Positions 46,521 through 60,337 of a stretch of 64,000 bases of DNA are shown here, piece by piece; the stretch's first letter is position 1, and each line of letters opens with the position of its first letter. A program made the position numbers and the translations under genes. Location: assembly GCF_014647655.1 (NCBI RefSeq), contig NZ_BMPP01000005.1, positions 124,001 through 188,000 of the forward strand, written 5' to 3'. Under the pieces are notes generated by a model. It searched no databases and was not told where the DNA came from. It saw only the letters and a program-made list of their open reading frames with translations. Origin of the DNA: Deinococcus malanensis. Lineage in GTDB: Bacteria; Deinococcota; Deinococci; Deinococcales; Deinococcaceae.

Positions 46521-47708
46521 TTACCGCAGGGCCACCAGCAGCCTGTCTATTTCTTCGGTACTGGTGTAGTGGGCGATGCTGGCACGCGCCACTCCCTGTG
46601 GATACAGGCCCAGGTCGGTCAACGGCTGCACCGCATAGAAATGCCCGGCTGACAGGTCGATGCCCTGCTCGCTGAGGCGTGCGGCTGTGTGCTCAGGCGT
46701 CTCGCCGTCCACCCGGAACGCGACCGTGCCAATGCGGTTCTGCATGTCCTGGGCACCGTAGACCGTGACGTGGGGCAGGGCCACCAGTCCGTGCAGCAAC
46801 TGCTCGGCCACCGGCTTCTCCAGTTCACGGATACAGGCACCGGCAGCCTCCAGCGCCTCGCGGCTCAGGGTGCCCGCACCGCCCAGTTCGCGCAGATAAT
46901 CCAGCGTGCCCAGCCAGCCGGCCAGCAGTTCAAACGGCGCGCTACCGTGTTCCAGACCGTGAACGTCGCCTTCCGGGAAGAAGGTAAGCTTCGGCCAGGG
47001 CAGGCCGGCGCGCAACTCGGGCCGCACCCACAGGGCCCCCAGGTGTGGACCAAAGACCTTGTACATGCTGAAGGTCACGAAGTCCGCACCCCAGGCCTGC
47101 ACGTTCGGGAACTCGTGTGGCGCGCTCTGTACGGCGTCCACGAAGGTCCAGGCACCAACAGAGCGCGCCAGTGTGGTGACCGCCGGAATGTCTACCAGCC
47201 CGCCCAGGACGTTGCTGGCGGTAGTCACGGCCACCAGGCGCGTTCGGGGGGACAGTAACGCCTGCAGGTCCTCCAGGTGAGGCTTCAGGTGCGGTGTGCG
47301 GGCATGCCAGACTTTCACCGTGACCCCGGAACGCTGCAGGTCGCGCCACGGACTGGCGTTGGCCTCGTGCTCCAGCCCCGATACGATGACCTCATCCCCC
47401 GGGCCCCACAGCCGGGTGAAGGCCGTCGCCATCCGGAACGCCAGTGCGGTGGCGCTGGGTCCCAGCACCACATCTTCAGGCTGGCCGTTGAAAAACAGAG
47501 CCGTCGCCTCACGGGCCCGGTGCTTGACGTTCAGCACCTCGCGGCCCGGCTGGTGCCCGGGCAGACCGTTGGTGGCCCCATAGCGGGTCAGGTGCGCAGT
47601 AACAGCGTCAATGGCGCGCTGGGGCAGCAGCGAGCCGGCCGCGTTGTCCAGGTAGGCCCGGCCAGTGGCCAGAGAGGGAAACTGCGCGCGGATCTGGGTG
47701 AGGTTCAC
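46521..47708 (-). CDS. Class V aminotransferase (cysteine-desulfurase-like)
   Basis: 395 residues, PLP enzyme of fold type I. AYLDNAAGSLLPQRAIDAV, EVIVSGLEHEANASPWRDLQ, TASNVLGGLVDIPAV and FVDAVQSAPHEF are typical; the PLP lysine is in FSMYKVFGPHLGALW. The C-terminus lacks the long cysteine loop of IscS, so it belongs to a CsdA/SufS-like or kynureninase-like side branch. GTG at 47708 (VNLTQIRAQF) is taken as start because TATCCT stands seven bases before it; the upstream frame to 47750 is not protein-like. Activity (desulfurase, lyase or aminotransferase) is uncertain. Confidence 0.82.
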   Translation of the reverse strand: MNLTQIRAQFPSLATGRAYLDNAAGSLLPQRAIDAVTAHLTRYGATNGLPGHQPGREVLNVKHRAREATALFFNGQPEDVVLGPSATALAFRMATAFTRLWGPGDEVIVSGLEHEANASPWRDLQRSGVTVKVWHARTPHLKPHLEDLQALLSPRTRLVAVTTASNVLGGLVDIPAVTTLARSVGAWTFVDAVQSAPHEFPNVQAWGADFVTFSMYKVFGPHLGALWVRPELRAGLPWPKLTFFPEGDVHGLEHGSAPFELLAGWLGTLDYLRELGGAGTLSREALEAAGACIRELEKPVAEQLLHGLVALPHVTVYGAQDMQNRIGTVAFRVDGETPEHTAARLSEQGIDLSAGHFYAVQPLTDLGLYPQGVARASIAHYTSTEEIDRLLVALR

Positions 47709-47715
47709 GCAGCGC

Positions 47716-47721
47716 AGGATA
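47716..47721 (-). promoter_or_regulatory. Leaderless -10 box of the class V aminotransferase
   Basis: TATCCT on the minus strand (47721-47716), seven bases before GTG 47708; it fixes the start codon. Confidence 0.55.
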
Positions 47722-47749
47722 GTGCCGGACGCGGGAGGACCTGGCGACA

Positions 47750-47786
47750 AGACAGAAGGCGGAGCTTTACACCCCGCCTTCTGTCT
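47750..47786. terminator. Terminator of secA
   Basis: AGACAGAAGGCGG (47750-47762) pairs perfectly with CCGCCTTCTGTCT (47774-47786), between secA and the aminotransferase. Confidence 0.7.
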
Positions 47787-47831
47787 GCTGTTCTGGCCAC
47801 TTCCTGGCCACTGGCCGGAGGCGGATCCTCT

Positions 47832-50441
<2,610 letters not shown>

Positions 50442-50450
50442 ATAGGCTCA

Positions 50451-50456
50451 AGTATA
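50451..50456 (-). promoter_or_regulatory. -10 box of secA
   Basis: TATACT on the minus strand, nine bases before the ATG at 50441; no Shine-Dalgarno sequence between. Confidence 0.5.
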
Positions 50457-50524
50457 CGCCGCGAGTCTGAAGACACCCACCCGATTTCAGTGAGACGCAC
50501 GAAAAAGAGTTGAGTCTGGATGGC

Positions 50525-51553
50525 TCAGGGTGGGGCCGGAGGGGTGGCAAGCGGGGCGTACGCCGTGGCGCTCTCGCCCAACGTGCCTGGGGGTCGCCCG
50601 GCAGCGATGGCAGCTGCCCCGGCCAGCGCGATCATGGCCCCATTGTCGGTGTTCAGTCCCTTGCCAGGAAACACCACACGGAGCCCGGTCTGCGCGAACG
50701 CCTCACGCAGCGCCCGGTTGGCGGCGACCCCGCCCGAAACGACCACGGTCTGCCGTCCGCAGGCCTGCGCCGCCCGCACCGTGGTCCTGACCAGCGTCCG
50801 CACCGCCGCCCGCTCGAAGCCGGCGGCAAGGTCCTCAGGCCGGGCCCCGGCCTTGTGGGCCAGCAGCGCCGCTGTCTTCAGGCCGCTGAAGCTGAAGTCA
50901 AAACCCTTCTGGCCCTGGAGGGGTTCCTTGAACGCAACCGCGTCGGGGTTGCCCAGCAACGCCGCCTCGCTGATGGCCGGGCCGCCCGGGTAGCCCAGCC
51001 CGGCAAGGCGCGCGATCTTGTCAAAGGCCTCGCCCGCGGCGTCGTCCCGGGTGGCACCTACCAGAACGTACTCGCCGTCCTGGGGGACATCGAAGAGGTG
51101 GGTGTGCCCGCCCGAGACCACCAGGGCCAGGTAGGGCGCGCGCAACTCGGCTTCCGTGGCCGCCGCGAAGATGTGGCCCTCTAGGTGGTGGGCAGCGTAG
51201 AACGGCACGTCCAGCGCCTGAGCCACACCCTTGCCGTACATCAGCCCGACCAGCAGCGCGCCGACCAGCCCGGGTCCGGAAGTGGCGGCCACGGCGCCCA
51301 GGTCCGTGACATTCAGGCCCGCCTCCGCGAGCGCCTGGCCCATAACGCTGTCGATGCGTTCGACGTGCTCGCGGCTGGCGAGTTCGGGCATCACGCCGCC
51401 GTACTGGGCGTGCACCGTCTGGGACCACACCCGGTTGGCCCGGACGTGAACCTGCCCATTTGCTGCGAGCTCTACCACGCCCACCCCGGTGTCGTCACAC
51501 GAGGTGTCGATGCCCAGAATGAACGTGCCTGTCTGTGTCGCTGGGTCCTTCAT
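50525..51553 (-). CDS. tsaD: tRNA N6-threonylcarbamoyladenosine transferase
   Basis: 342-residue TsaD/Kae1. LGIDTSCDDTGVGVVE is the first ASKHA block; HAQYGGVMPELASREHVE, TSGPGLVGALLVGLMYGKGV and HHLEGHIFAA (metal-binding His pair) follow; LVVSGGHTHL and AARTVVVSGGVAANRALRE-like text (QTVVVSGGVAANRALREAFA) complete the nucleotide site. Catalyses t6A37 formation in tRNAs reading ANN codons. The ATG at 51553 is used; TACACT (51568-51563) is nine bases upstream, and the longer frame crosses it. Confidence 0.95.
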   Translation of the reverse strand: MKDPATQTGTFILGIDTSCDDTGVGVVELAANGQVHVRANRVWSQTVHAQYGGVMPELASREHVERIDSVMGQALAEAGLNVTDLGAVAATSGPGLVGALLVGLMYGKGVAQALDVPFYAAHHLEGHIFAAATEAELRAPYLALVVSGGHTHLFDVPQDGEYVLVGATRDDAAGEAFDKIARLAGLGYPGGPAISEAALLGNPDAVAFKEPLQGQKGFDFSFSGLKTAALLAHKAGARPEDLAAGFERAAVRTLVRTTVRAAQACGRQTVVVSGGVAANRALREAFAQTGLRVVFPGKGLNTDNGAMIALAGAAAIAAGRPPGTLGESATAYAPLATPPAPP

Positions 51554-51769
51554 CCGCCGGGGAGTGTACCAGGGCCGGGCAGAGCCGACCGTGCAGCGTG
51601 TGTTGCCGTCCGGCTCGTAGGCCAGCTGGCCGATGTCTGAGACCGCCATGGACCGGTACGCTGCGCACACTTTCCCAGGAGTCACCTGCCTCATGCGTTT
51701 GCGCTAACCCTCCAGTCCACGTTAAGGCCCACACGGTGGGCAACGTTCTTCTGGCCACTGGAGGCCTAC

Positions 51770-52543
51770 ATGACACAACACTGGAGTCACACCTTTTACG
51801 CCCTGCAGGACCGCCTCACGGGTTGCCACCTCCAGGAAATCCATCCTCATCACGCCGCGCTGGCCGCGCGGATCACGCATCATCTGAAACACGTGGGCAC
51901 GCTGCTGGAGCTGGGAGCAGGCGGCGGACAGTTTGCGGTCAGCGCCGCGCGGCAGGGCCATCAGGTCACCGCGCTAGACCTGTGGGCCGGGGCAGGGGAG
52001 TACACCCGGTCGCTGGCGGCGCGCAACAGTGTCTCCGTGCAGGTCGTGACGGGTGATTTCTACACGGTCGACTTTCCTGGCACCTTTGAGTCTGTGTGCT
52101 ACTGGGACGGATTCGGGATTGGCAGTGACGATGATCAGCGCCGGTTGCTCTCCCGGGTCGCCGGCTGGCTGCGGCCAGGGGCCACGGCGTTTATCGACAT
52201 CTATACGCCGTGGTACTGGGCATACCACGCCGGCTTTGCCCGCCAGCACCCCGGTTACACCCAGGTGTACGGCTTTGACGCGCAGGGCTGCCGCATGACC
52301 GATACCTACATGCCACATGGGGAAGAGGCCCTGACCCAGTCGCTGCGCTGCTATAGCCCGGCTGATCTGCAACTGCTGCTCTCGGGAACGGGTCTCGTCC
52401 TGACCGATGTCTGGCCTGGTGGCGACTATGATCCACAGGCCGGCGTCTACCGCCCGGAGGCGTCTCTGGGAGAGTGCATGACGTTTACAGTTCTGCTTCA
52501 GCGGGAGCCGAGCCTCAGCGCTGCTGGTCGCGCACGGCGCTGA
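51770..52543 (+). CDS. SAM-dependent methyltransferase
   Basis: 257-residue class I methyltransferase. Motif I is LLELGAGGGQFAVSAARQGH, motif II acidic residue in VTALDLWAGAG, then GDFYTVDFPGTFESVCYWDG and GWLRPGATAFIDIYTPWYWA. The substrate is not evident; small-molecule methylation is likely. GGAGG stands before the ATG at 51770. It overlaps the convergent gene by 29 bases. Confidence 0.8.
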   Translation: MTQHWSHTFYALQDRLTGCHLQEIHPHHAALAARITHHLKHVGTLLELGAGGGQFAVSAARQGHQVTALDLWAGAGEYTRSLAARNSVSVQVVTGDFYTVDFPGTFESVCYWDGFGIGSDDDQRRLLSRVAGWLRPGATAFIDIYTPWYWAYHAGFARQHPGYTQVYGFDAQGCRMTDTYMPHGEEALTQSLRCYSPADLQLLLSGTGLVLTDVWPGGDYDPQAGVYRPEASLGECMTFTVLLQREPSLSAAGRARR

Positions 52544-52889
52544 GCGTTTCTTCGAACTCATCCAGAAATTCGTCTTCCAGCTGGTGATCGCGGACCAGTT
52601 CATCCTGCAGGGTGGTGGTCTGTTCGCGTGCCCAGCGCACCCGGGCCTGCCGGGCGCTGCTCACGTTGCCGCGCCCGGCGATAAAGCGCGCTGCGTGACG
52701 CACCGCCTGCACTGGATCGTTCGTGGGCGCGGTGACCGCTAGATTGCGCAGTCCGCCCTGGTCGTTGACCATCGAGCAGGTCACTTCGACACGCACCCCA
52801 CGGCGGGTCAGAAACACCTGATCTACCCGCCACATGCTGGTGGCCCGCAGCGGCTCAGGCGCACGGGCACTGGGGCGGCGGCGCGCCAT
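52515..52889 (-). CDS. Hypothetical protein
   Basis: 124 residues, basic N-terminus (MARRRPSARAPEP), a middle with beta character (RVDQVFLTRRGVRVEVTCSM), then NDPVQAVRHAARFIAGRGNV and a very acidic C-terminal helix (ELVRDHQLEDEFLDEFEETL). No family recognised. Starts two bases after the stop of buk with no other promoter, so it is cotranscribed with it. Confidence 0.6.
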   Translation of the reverse strand: MARRRPSARAPEPLRATSMWRVDQVFLTRRGVRVEVTCSMVNDQGGLRNLAVTAPTNDPVQAVRHAARFIAGRGNVSSARQARVRWAREQTTTLQDELVRDHQLEDEFLDEFEETLSAVRDQQR

Positions 52890-52891
52890 TG

Positions 52892-53986
52892 CTACGCCCC
52901 GGTGAGCGGTCGTGGGGCCGACGGCGGTGTCCACTCGCGGGCAGATTCAAGGCCCAGTAGCACGCGCCCCGCCCCTTCGGCCAGGGCCTCAAGTTCCAGT
53001 TCGCCGGGAATGATCAGCACTGGGGCTATCCAGGCAATCCGGCGCTCGATCCGGTCCATCAGGGCGTCCCACCGGGCAATGCCGCCGGTAATGACGATCG
53101 CATCAGGTCGTCCTGACAGCGCCCCCGTCTGCTCCCCGATGGCCTTGCAGGCCTGGTGGACAAAGGCAGCGGCGGCAGCCTGCACCTGAGGGTCTTCGAC
53201 CTCGCGCATTTCCAGATCCTTGAGGTTGGCACTGCCGGTCAGGGCCAGGAAGCCTCCTTCTCCTGAAAGCAGATGCAGCGTCCGCTCCTGGCCGACTTCA
53301 TACAGTAGGTCCAGCAGGGCACGGGTCGGGAGCGGGCCGCTTTGCATAGCACCCAGCGGACCTCCGTCCGAGCCTGTCCCGGTCGAGTCCACCGCGCGGC
53401 CCTGATCAAAGGCGGTGACGCTGGTCGTGGCGCCCAGATGGGCCACCACCACGCGCGCCTCGCGCAGCCGCTTGCCGACCTCATGGGCGGCGCGCCGTGC
53501 GGTGACCCGGGCGTTCAGGGCGTGGAATTCGGCGTGGCGGCGAACCCCCATCACGCCGGTTTCACGGGCTTCGGGCAGCAGCTCATCCAGGCTCTGGGGA
53601 TCAACGATAAACGCCGGGACACCGCGAGTTTCCGCAAGGGCCAGGGCCAGCGGGCCGCCCAGGTTCATGACCGACGCGCCACCCTGACCCTGAACGGCGT
53701 ACTGCGCCAGTTCCGGAGTGACCCGGTAGGTTCCGGCCCCTACCCGTCCGATCATGCCGCCGCGCCCCACAATGGCGTGGGGCACCGGCCAGCCTGCCGT
53801 GATCTCGGCAATTGCCTGCGAAAGCTTCGGCAGGTCAGCCACACAGGGAGGCTGCGCCAGTGGCAGCTCGGTTCGGTCCAGCTGAACCCTGAGCTTGCCG
53901 GGCAGGGCAGGGTTGTCACTGGGCTCAAGCGTCGCGCAGGCGAGCTTGATGCCACTGGTTCCGGGATTGATCACGTACGCGATCAC
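52892..53986 (-). CDS. buk: Butyrate kinase
   Basis: 364-residue ASKHA acyl kinase making butyryl-phosphate (or branched-chain equivalents) from ATP. VIAYVINPGTSGIKLACATL is the first phosphate loop, HLGATTSVTAFDQGRAVDST and TGSDGGPLGAMQSGPLPTRAL are typical of Buk rather than acetate kinase, and VITGGIARWDALM closes the site. GTG at 53986 is used because TACGCT (54000-53995) is eight bases upstream. No phosphotransbutyrylase (ptb) is next to it, so it may work with the CoA-transferase and thiolase genes downstream in the window. Confidence 0.85.
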   Translation of the reverse strand: MIAYVINPGTSGIKLACATLEPSDNPALPGKLRVQLDRTELPLAQPPCVADLPKLSQAIAEITAGWPVPHAIVGRGGMIGRVGAGTYRVTPELAQYAVQGQGGASVMNLGGPLALALAETRGVPAFIVDPQSLDELLPEARETGVMGVRRHAEFHALNARVTARRAAHEVGKRLREARVVVAHLGATTSVTAFDQGRAVDSTGTGSDGGPLGAMQSGPLPTRALLDLLYEVGQERTLHLLSGEGGFLALTGSANLKDLEMREVEDPQVQAAAAAFVHQACKAIGEQTGALSGRPDAIVITGGIARWDALMDRIERRIAWIAPVLIIPGELELEALAEGAGRVLLGLESAREWTPPSAPRPLTGA

Positions 53987-54057
53987 AACGCCGCAGCGTA
54001 GCAGATTCCAGCCAATTGCCAGATGCACCCTGCATTTGGAAAAGCCAGATGTATGAC

Positions 54058-54085
54058 CAGCAGGGGTATGGAAGTGCCCCTGCTG
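54058..54085. terminator. Terminator of hpf
   Basis: CAGCAGGGG (54058-54066) pairs with CCCCTGCTG (54077-54085), about 50 bases after the hpf stop. Confidence 0.65.
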
Positions 54086-54138
54086 TCACCAGGTCCCGGC
54101 AGTCAGCGGTCCATTTCTGTCGGCCGGGGTATGAGGCC

Positions 54139-54705
54139 TCAGGCCGAAGGTTCGATCAGGCCGTAATGGCCGTCCTTGCGGCGGTAGACGACGCCGCAGG
54201 CATTCGAACCCATATTCATGAACACGTAGAAGTCATGGCCCAGCGCTTCCATCTGCGTTACGGCGTCCTCGGGGCTCATGGGGCGCATGTCGAAGCGTTT
54301 CTGCCGCACGATTTCGGGCGCAAATTCGCTGACATCGTCGAGCCCGGCGTTGACATCGGCCTCGGCGGGACCAGGGCCCGGCTGGGGGGCGGCCTCGTGG
54401 CGCTGCTTCATATACTTGGTCTTGAACTTGCGCAGCTGCCTTTCGAGCACGTCACTGGCTTTATCAATCGCGGCATACATGTCCGAGTGGTGTTCCTCGG
54501 CACGGATGATGCCGTTGGGGACATTCAGCTGAACCTCGACCCGGTTGCGCCTTCCTGCATCGCGCACATCGCGTACGGTCAGGGTCACGCGCGCGTCGGT
54601 GATCTGGTCGTTGTAGCGGTCCAGCCGCGTGAGCTTCTCTTGAACGTAATCGCGCATGGCGTCGCTCACTTCGACGTTCCGGCCTGACAGCTTATAAATC
54701 CGCAC
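54139..54705 (-). CDS. hpf: Long-form ribosome hibernation promoting factor
   Basis: 188 residues. The N-terminal HPF/RaiA domain (RIYKLSGRNVEVSDAMRDYV, LTRLDRYNDQITDARVTL) is followed by a linker and the C-terminal dimerisation domain (IVRQKRFDMRPMSPEDAVTQ, LGHDFYVFMNMGSNACGVVY, RRKDGHYGLIEP). This long form joins two 70S ribosomes into a 100S dimer during stationary phase or stress. The GTG at 54705 has GAGAGGTG at a suitable distance; a GTG nine bases upstream is also possible. Confidence 0.93.
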   Translation of the reverse strand: MRIYKLSGRNVEVSDAMRDYVQEKLTRLDRYNDQITDARVTLTVRDVRDAGRRNRVEVQLNVPNGIIRAEEHHSDMYAAIDKASDVLERQLRKFKTKYMKQRHEAAPQPGPGPAEADVNAGLDDVSEFAPEIVRQKRFDMRPMSPEDAVTQMEALGHDFYVFMNMGSNACGVVYRRKDGHYGLIEPSA

Positions 54706-54928
54706 GGCTTTCACCTCTCTAGGAAACTCCCGGAAGTTGGGTTTGGTTCCGGGACCTCACTCTAGGCTTCTGGTCATGGACGTGTCACGAGAGAAGCTCA
54801 CAGCACACACTCACGTGCGGCGCTATGGTAAGGGGCGGAACAATAGCTTCAGCGGGTGGGCTCCGGCGCGAAAGTGGTGACCTGCTTACCGCGCGGCACA
54901 CTGATGACACGCTACGCTAAGCACTGAA

Positions 54929-55570
54929 ATGAAAGTTGACCGCGAGGAACAGGACAAGGACCGGCGCGACCGCATAGCCCGCGCGGCCTTTGAACTGTTT
55001 GCCCGCAGCGGTCTGGAAGGCACCAGCGCACAGGACATTGCCCGCGCAGCGTATGTGAGCCGGACCAACCTGTACCGGTACTTTCCCAGCAAAATTCACA
55101 TGCTGCTGGCGCACTTCGAAAAGGCTGTGCAGGCCAGCCGCGAGGACGCCCTGCAGCGTCTGAATGCCGGGGCCAACCCCCAGCAGGTGTGGGAAAGCAT
55201 GACCGTTCGCATGGCCGACCTGGGCGTGCGCTATCAGCATCTGGTCGGCGCGGTGGGGCAGGCGGTCCTGGGTGCGCGCCTGCCCGCTGACGAACCTGAT
55301 CCCCAGGCCGGGCTGAAAACAGCCGTCACTCTGGCTGCCCTGGTCGAGCCCGTGCTGATTGCCATGCGTCATCAGGGCCACCTGCGTCCGGACGTCGACA
55401 CGACCATGCTCAGCGCCCTGCTGGTGGACGCCTGTCTGCTGGCCCTGCTGCACGGCGGTCACCGGGACCAGCGTGAGGTTCTGCGCGACTGGCAGGACCG
55501 TTTCAGCCTGCTGCTGCACGGCGCCCTGGCTCCGGGCCATCAGCTGACGCTGCGTGAACCTGACCGCTGA
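54929..55570 (+). CDS. TetR-family regulator
   Basis: 213 residues with an N-terminal Tet[44 protein letters not shown]. The C-terminal ligand domain is helical ([35 protein letters not shown]). It is convergent with the CoA-transferase/thiolase cluster and could be a fatty-acid-responsive repressor of this or the fadN operon; that is inference from position. A 19-bp perfect hairpin follows. Confidence 0.87.
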   Translation: MKVDREEQDKDRRDRIARAAFELFARSGLEGTSAQDIARAAYVSRTNLYRYFPSKIHMLLAHFEKAVQASREDALQRLNAGANPQQVWESMTVRMADLGVRYQHLVGAVGQAVLGARLPADEPDPQAGLKTAVTLAALVEPVLIAMRHQGHLRPDVDTTMLSALLVDACLLALLHGGHRDQREVLRDWQDRFSLLLHGALAPGHQLTLREPDR

Positions 55571-55574
55571 TGAC

Positions 55575-55622
55575 GTGGAGCAGGACAGTCCCTGAAACTC
55601 TGAAGGGACTGTCCTGCTCCAC
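55575..55622. terminator. Bidirectional terminator after the TetR gene
   Basis: A perfect 19-bp stem, GTGGAGCAGGACAGTCCCT (55575-55593) with 55604-55622; the longest hairpin in the window. Confidence 0.8.
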
Positions 55623-55743
55623 GTTCAGACTTCTGTCCAGAGAAGAATTCTCCAGGCATGTCCAGACGGTCTGGTTAACATCGCGGTGTTGAAGCTTCCT
55701 GCCGGCGCACTCCCGCTCTGGCTTCTGTGATGCCGATCCGGCT

Positions 55744-57114
55744 TCAGACCCCCACGATCTGACTTTGCGGGGTGAGCCGTTCAGTAAATGATGCGCCGGT
55801 ACCGGCACGTACCTCGTCCAGGGTCGCTCCAGGCATCAGCCCGGTGAGGGTCAGCTGTCCGTCCAGAAATTCGAACACGGCCTTGTCGGTAATCACCATG
55901 TCCACGGCGCCGCGGGCGGTCAGCGGCAGGGTGCACTCCGGCACGATCTTGGGGGTGCCGTCCGGGTCGGTATGGGTCATCGTGACAATGAGCTTCCGGG
56001 CGCCACTGGCCAGATCCATGGCGCCGCCTACGCCCAGCAGGGGCTTGCCCGGGACCGCCCAGTTGGCCAGATTGCCCTGACCGTCCACCTGCAGGCCGCC
56101 GATCACGGCCACGTCCACATGCCCGCCGCGGATCATGCCGAAACTGTCGGCACTGTCGAAGTAACTGGCACCGGGCAGCGCGGTGACCGGCACCTTACCG
56201 GCGTTCACCGGGTAGTGCATCGCGCCGCCGTCGTCGGGGGCCGGGCCCACACCCAGCATGCCGTTTTCGGTGTGCAGGTTAACGCCGTGTTCCGGTGTGA
56301 TCAGGTCCGCCACCAGCGTGGGAATGCCGATGCCCAGGTTCACCACGTTTCCGGGGCATAGTTCCTGCAGGGCGCGGCGCGCCATGTGCATGCGCGCGTC
56401 GTCCACCCGGCGGCTGCTGCCTTTGACACTGGCGCTGGACCCCAGGTCCGCCTCGGTCAGGGTGGCCTGCACCAGATAGTCCACGTACAGGCCGGGCGTG
56501 TGCACCTGATCCGGTGGAATCTGCCCCACCTCGACGATTTCCTCGGCCTCCACGATCACCAGGTCAGCGGCGGTGGCCATGGCCCGGTTGAAGTTCTGCT
56601 CGGTCAGCCGGTACTGCAGATTTCCAGCCCGGTCAGCCCGCCACGCACGAATAAACGCCACGTCACCCCGGATGGCCGGCACGAAGATCATCTCCTGACC
56701 ATTCAGGGTCCGCACGTCAGCGTCACCCGCCACGACCGTGCCGGCTGCGGTCGGGGTGTAAAAGGCGCCGATGCCGGCGCCCCCGGCCCGGATCGCCTCA
56801 GCCAGGGTGCCTTGCGGGATCAGCTGGACTTCCATGGTGCCGGCCTGATAGGCAGCCACGGCCTCGGGGTTGCTGGTAAAGAAACTGCCCACCGCTTTGC
56901 GGATCTGTCCATTCCGCAGCAGTCGCCCGCCGCCCATGCCAGGTTCGCCCACGTTGTTGGCCACGTAGGTCAGGCCCCGCGTGCCCAGTTCAGCCAGCGC
57001 GTGGGTCAGATGCACCGGGTTGCCGGTCATGCCGAAGCCGCCGACCAGCAGTGTCTGGCCGTCTTTCACCAGCCGCGCGGCCTCTTCCACGCCCAGGACG
57101 GGCAGCAGCTTCAT
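55744..57114 (-). CDS. Fused 3-oxoacid/acyl CoA-transferase
   Basis: 456 residues, alpha and beta subunits in one chain. The alpha part holds [20 protein letters not shown] and [17 protein letters not shown]; the beta part holds [20 protein letters not shown] and the catalytic glutamate in [14 protein letters not shown], then [20 protein letters not shown]. It moves CoA between succinyl-CoA or another donor and acetoacetate or a fatty acid. [11 protein letters not shown] at 57114 is used; MGAAM at 57126 is possible. It follows the thiolase gene at 57176 on the same strand. Confidence 0.88.
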   Translation of the reverse strand: MKLLPVLGVEEAARLVKDGQTLLVGGFGMTGNPVHLTHALAELGTRGLTYVANNVGEPGMGGGRLLRNGQIRKAVGSFFTSNPEAVAAYQAGTMEVQLIPQGTLAEAIRAGGAGIGAFYTPTAAGTVVAGDADVRTLNGQEMIFVPAIRGDVAFIRAWRADRAGNLQYRLTEQNFNRAMATAADLVIVEAEEIVEVGQIPPDQVHTPGLYVDYLVQATLTEADLGSSASVKGSSRRVDDARMHMARRALQELCPGNVVNLGIGIPTLVADLITPEHGVNLHTENGMLGVGPAPDDGGAMHYPVNAGKVPVTALPGASYFDSADSFGMIRGGHVDVAVIGGLQVDGQGNLANWAVPGKPLLGVGGAMDLASGARKLIVTMTHTDPDGTPKIVPECTLPLTARGAVDMVITDKAVFEFLDGQLTLTGLMPGATLDEVRAGTGASFTERLTPQSQIVGV

Positions 57115-57175
57115 AGCTGCACCCATCCGGTGGGCTGCATAGGAGTGCGAGGGGCAGTGCCCAGCCCGATTCCTC

Positions 57176-58453
<1,278 letters not shown>

Positions 58454-58680
58454 GGGAGCTCCTGGGGGCGGTGATTTTGAAGAAATGCTGAAGAGGTTCA
58501 CGTATTCAAGCGCGCCGCGGCACGAATGGGAAGGGCGGGAGCCCCACTGCTGCGCTATGTGCGCCTGCCAGCTGAGAAGTGAGAAGGCTTTGCAGGGCGC
58601 ACGCTGAAAAACCGGAGGCCTGGACCCGCACTCCGCTTGGCGTTTTACACATGCTGCAGCGTGATGGTAGAAGCGGACAC

Positions 58681-58693
58681 TATTCTCGGCACA
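58681..58693 (+). promoter_or_regulatory. Leaderless -10 box of pgi
   Basis: TATTCT at 58681-58686, six bases before the ATG at 58693. Confidence 0.6.
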
Positions 58694-60327
58694 TGAGCGC
58701 CGCACTGACCGAGACCCCGGCCTGGCAGGCCCTGCAAGCCCATTTCGAGACCGTGAAAAGCACGCATCTGCGCGACCTCTTCGCTGCCGATCCCCAGCGT
58801 GGTGAGCGTCTGACTGCCGAAGGGGCCGGCCTCTACCTGGACTACAGCAAGCACCGCGTAACTGGTGAAACGCTGGAACTGCTGCTGGCCCTGGCACGTG
58901 CCCGGGGCCTGCCGGAGAGGCGAGACGCGATGTTCGGCGGCGAAAAGATCAACGTCACCGAGGGACGTGCGGTGCTGCACACGGCCCTGCGCATGCCACG
59001 TGGCACGGAGGTGCTGGTCGACGGCCGCAACGTGGTGCCCGATGTGCATGAGGTTCTGGACCGTATGAGCGCGTTCGCCCGGCAGGTGCGCAGTGGCGGC
59101 TGGCTCGGGCACACGGGTAGACCTATCCGCGCCATCGTGAACATCGGCATTGGCGGCAGTGACCTGGGTCCGGTGATGGCCTACGAGGCGCTCAAATACT
59201 ATGCGCAGCGCGACCTGACCGTGCGCTTCGTGTCCAACGTGGACGGCACGGATCTGGTCGAGAAGACCCGCGACCTGGAGGCGGAAGAGACGCTGTTTAT
59301 CGTGTCCAGCAAGACCTTCACGACCCAGGAAACCATGGCCAACGCGCAGAGCGCCCGGGCATGGCTGCTCTCAACACTGGGCGACGAGGCGGCGGTGGCG
59401 CGGCACTTCGTGGCGGTGTCCACCAACGCTGAGGCCGTGCAAAAATTCGGCATCGACACCGCCAACATGTTCGGTTTCTGGGACTGGGTGGGCGGCCGCT
59501 ACTCGATGGACAGCGCCATCGGCCTGAGCTTGATGCTGGCCATCGGCCCGGACGGCTTCCAGGAACTGCTCTCGGGCTTTCACGACATGGACGAACACTT
59601 CCGCACTGCGCCGCTGGAAGCCAATCTGCCGGTGCTGATGGGTCTGCTGGGTGTCTGGTACAACAACTTCTTTGGGGCGGAGACTCTGGCGGTGCTGCCC
59701 TACGATCAGTACCTGGCCTACTTCCCGGCCTACCTGCAGCAGCTGGACATGGAAAGCAATGGCAAGCACGTGACCCTAGGCGGTCAGGAGGTCGCCTACC
59801 AGACCGGCCCGGTGGTCTGGGGCCAGCCGGGCACGAACGGTCAGCATGCCTTCTACCAGCTGATCCACCAGGGCACCAAGCTGATTCCCTGCGATTTCAT
59901 CGCCTTTGCCCAGACGCTCAATCCTCTGCCCCTCCCCGGGGGCGCGCCCCATCACGACCTGCTGATGGCCAACGTGTTCGCGCAGACCGAGGCCCTGGCC
60001 TTCGGCAAGACCCTGGATGAAGTGCTGACCGAGGGTGTGGACGCCGGGCTGGCCCCACACCGCGTCTTCGAGGGGAACCGCCCCACCAGCACCCTGCTGG
60101 CCGACCGGCTGACGCCCCGCACGCTGGGGGCATTGACTGCACTGTACGAGCACAAGGTCTTTGTGCAGGGCGTGATCTGGGACGTGAATTCCTTTGACCA
60201 GTGGGGCGTGGAACTCGGCAAGGTGCTGGCCGGGAGAATCGTGAAGGAACTGGGCACCGACGAGCCCGAGCTGAGCCACGACAGCAGCACCAATGCGCTG
60301 ATCCGCCGCTACCGCGCGCGGCGCTGA
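58693..60327 (+). CDS. pgi: Glucose-6-phosphate isomerase
   Basis: 544-residue Pgi linking glucose-6-P and fructose-6-[21 protein letters not shown] is the first sugar-phosphate motif; [30 protein letters not shown] and [15 protein letters not shown] follow; [27 protein letters not shown] (active His) and the C-terminal [16 protein letters not shown] (active Lys) are all present. Full-length for the large bacterial type. It is convergent with ppsR, 10 bases apart. Confidence 0.97.
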   Translation: MSAALTETPAWQALQAHFETVKSTHLRDLFAADPQRGERLTAEGAGLYLDYSKHRVTGETLELLLALARARGLPERRDAMFGGEKINVTEGRAVLHTALRMPRGTEVLVDGRNVVPDVHEVLDRMSAFARQVRSGGWLGHTGRPIRAIVNIGIGGSDLGPVMAYEALKYYAQRDLTVRFVSNVDGTDLVEKTRDLEAEETLFIVSSKTFTTQETMANAQSARAWLLSTLGDEAAVARHFVAVSTNAEAVQKFGIDTANMFGFWDWVGGRYSMDSAIGLSLMLAIGPDGFQELLSGFHDMDEHFRTAPLEANLPVLMGLLGVWYNNFFGAETLAVLPYDQYLAYFPAYLQQLDMESNGKHVTLGGQEVAYQTGPVVWGQPGTNGQHAFYQLIHQGTKLIPCDFIAFAQTLNPLPLPGGAPHHDLLMANVFAQTEALAFGKTLDEVLTEGVDAGLAPHRVFEGNRPTSTLLADRLTPRTLGALTALYEHKVFVQGVIWDVNSFDQWGVELGKVLAGRIVKELGTDEPELSHDSSTNALIRRYRARR

Positions 60328-60337
60328 CCCCTGGCGC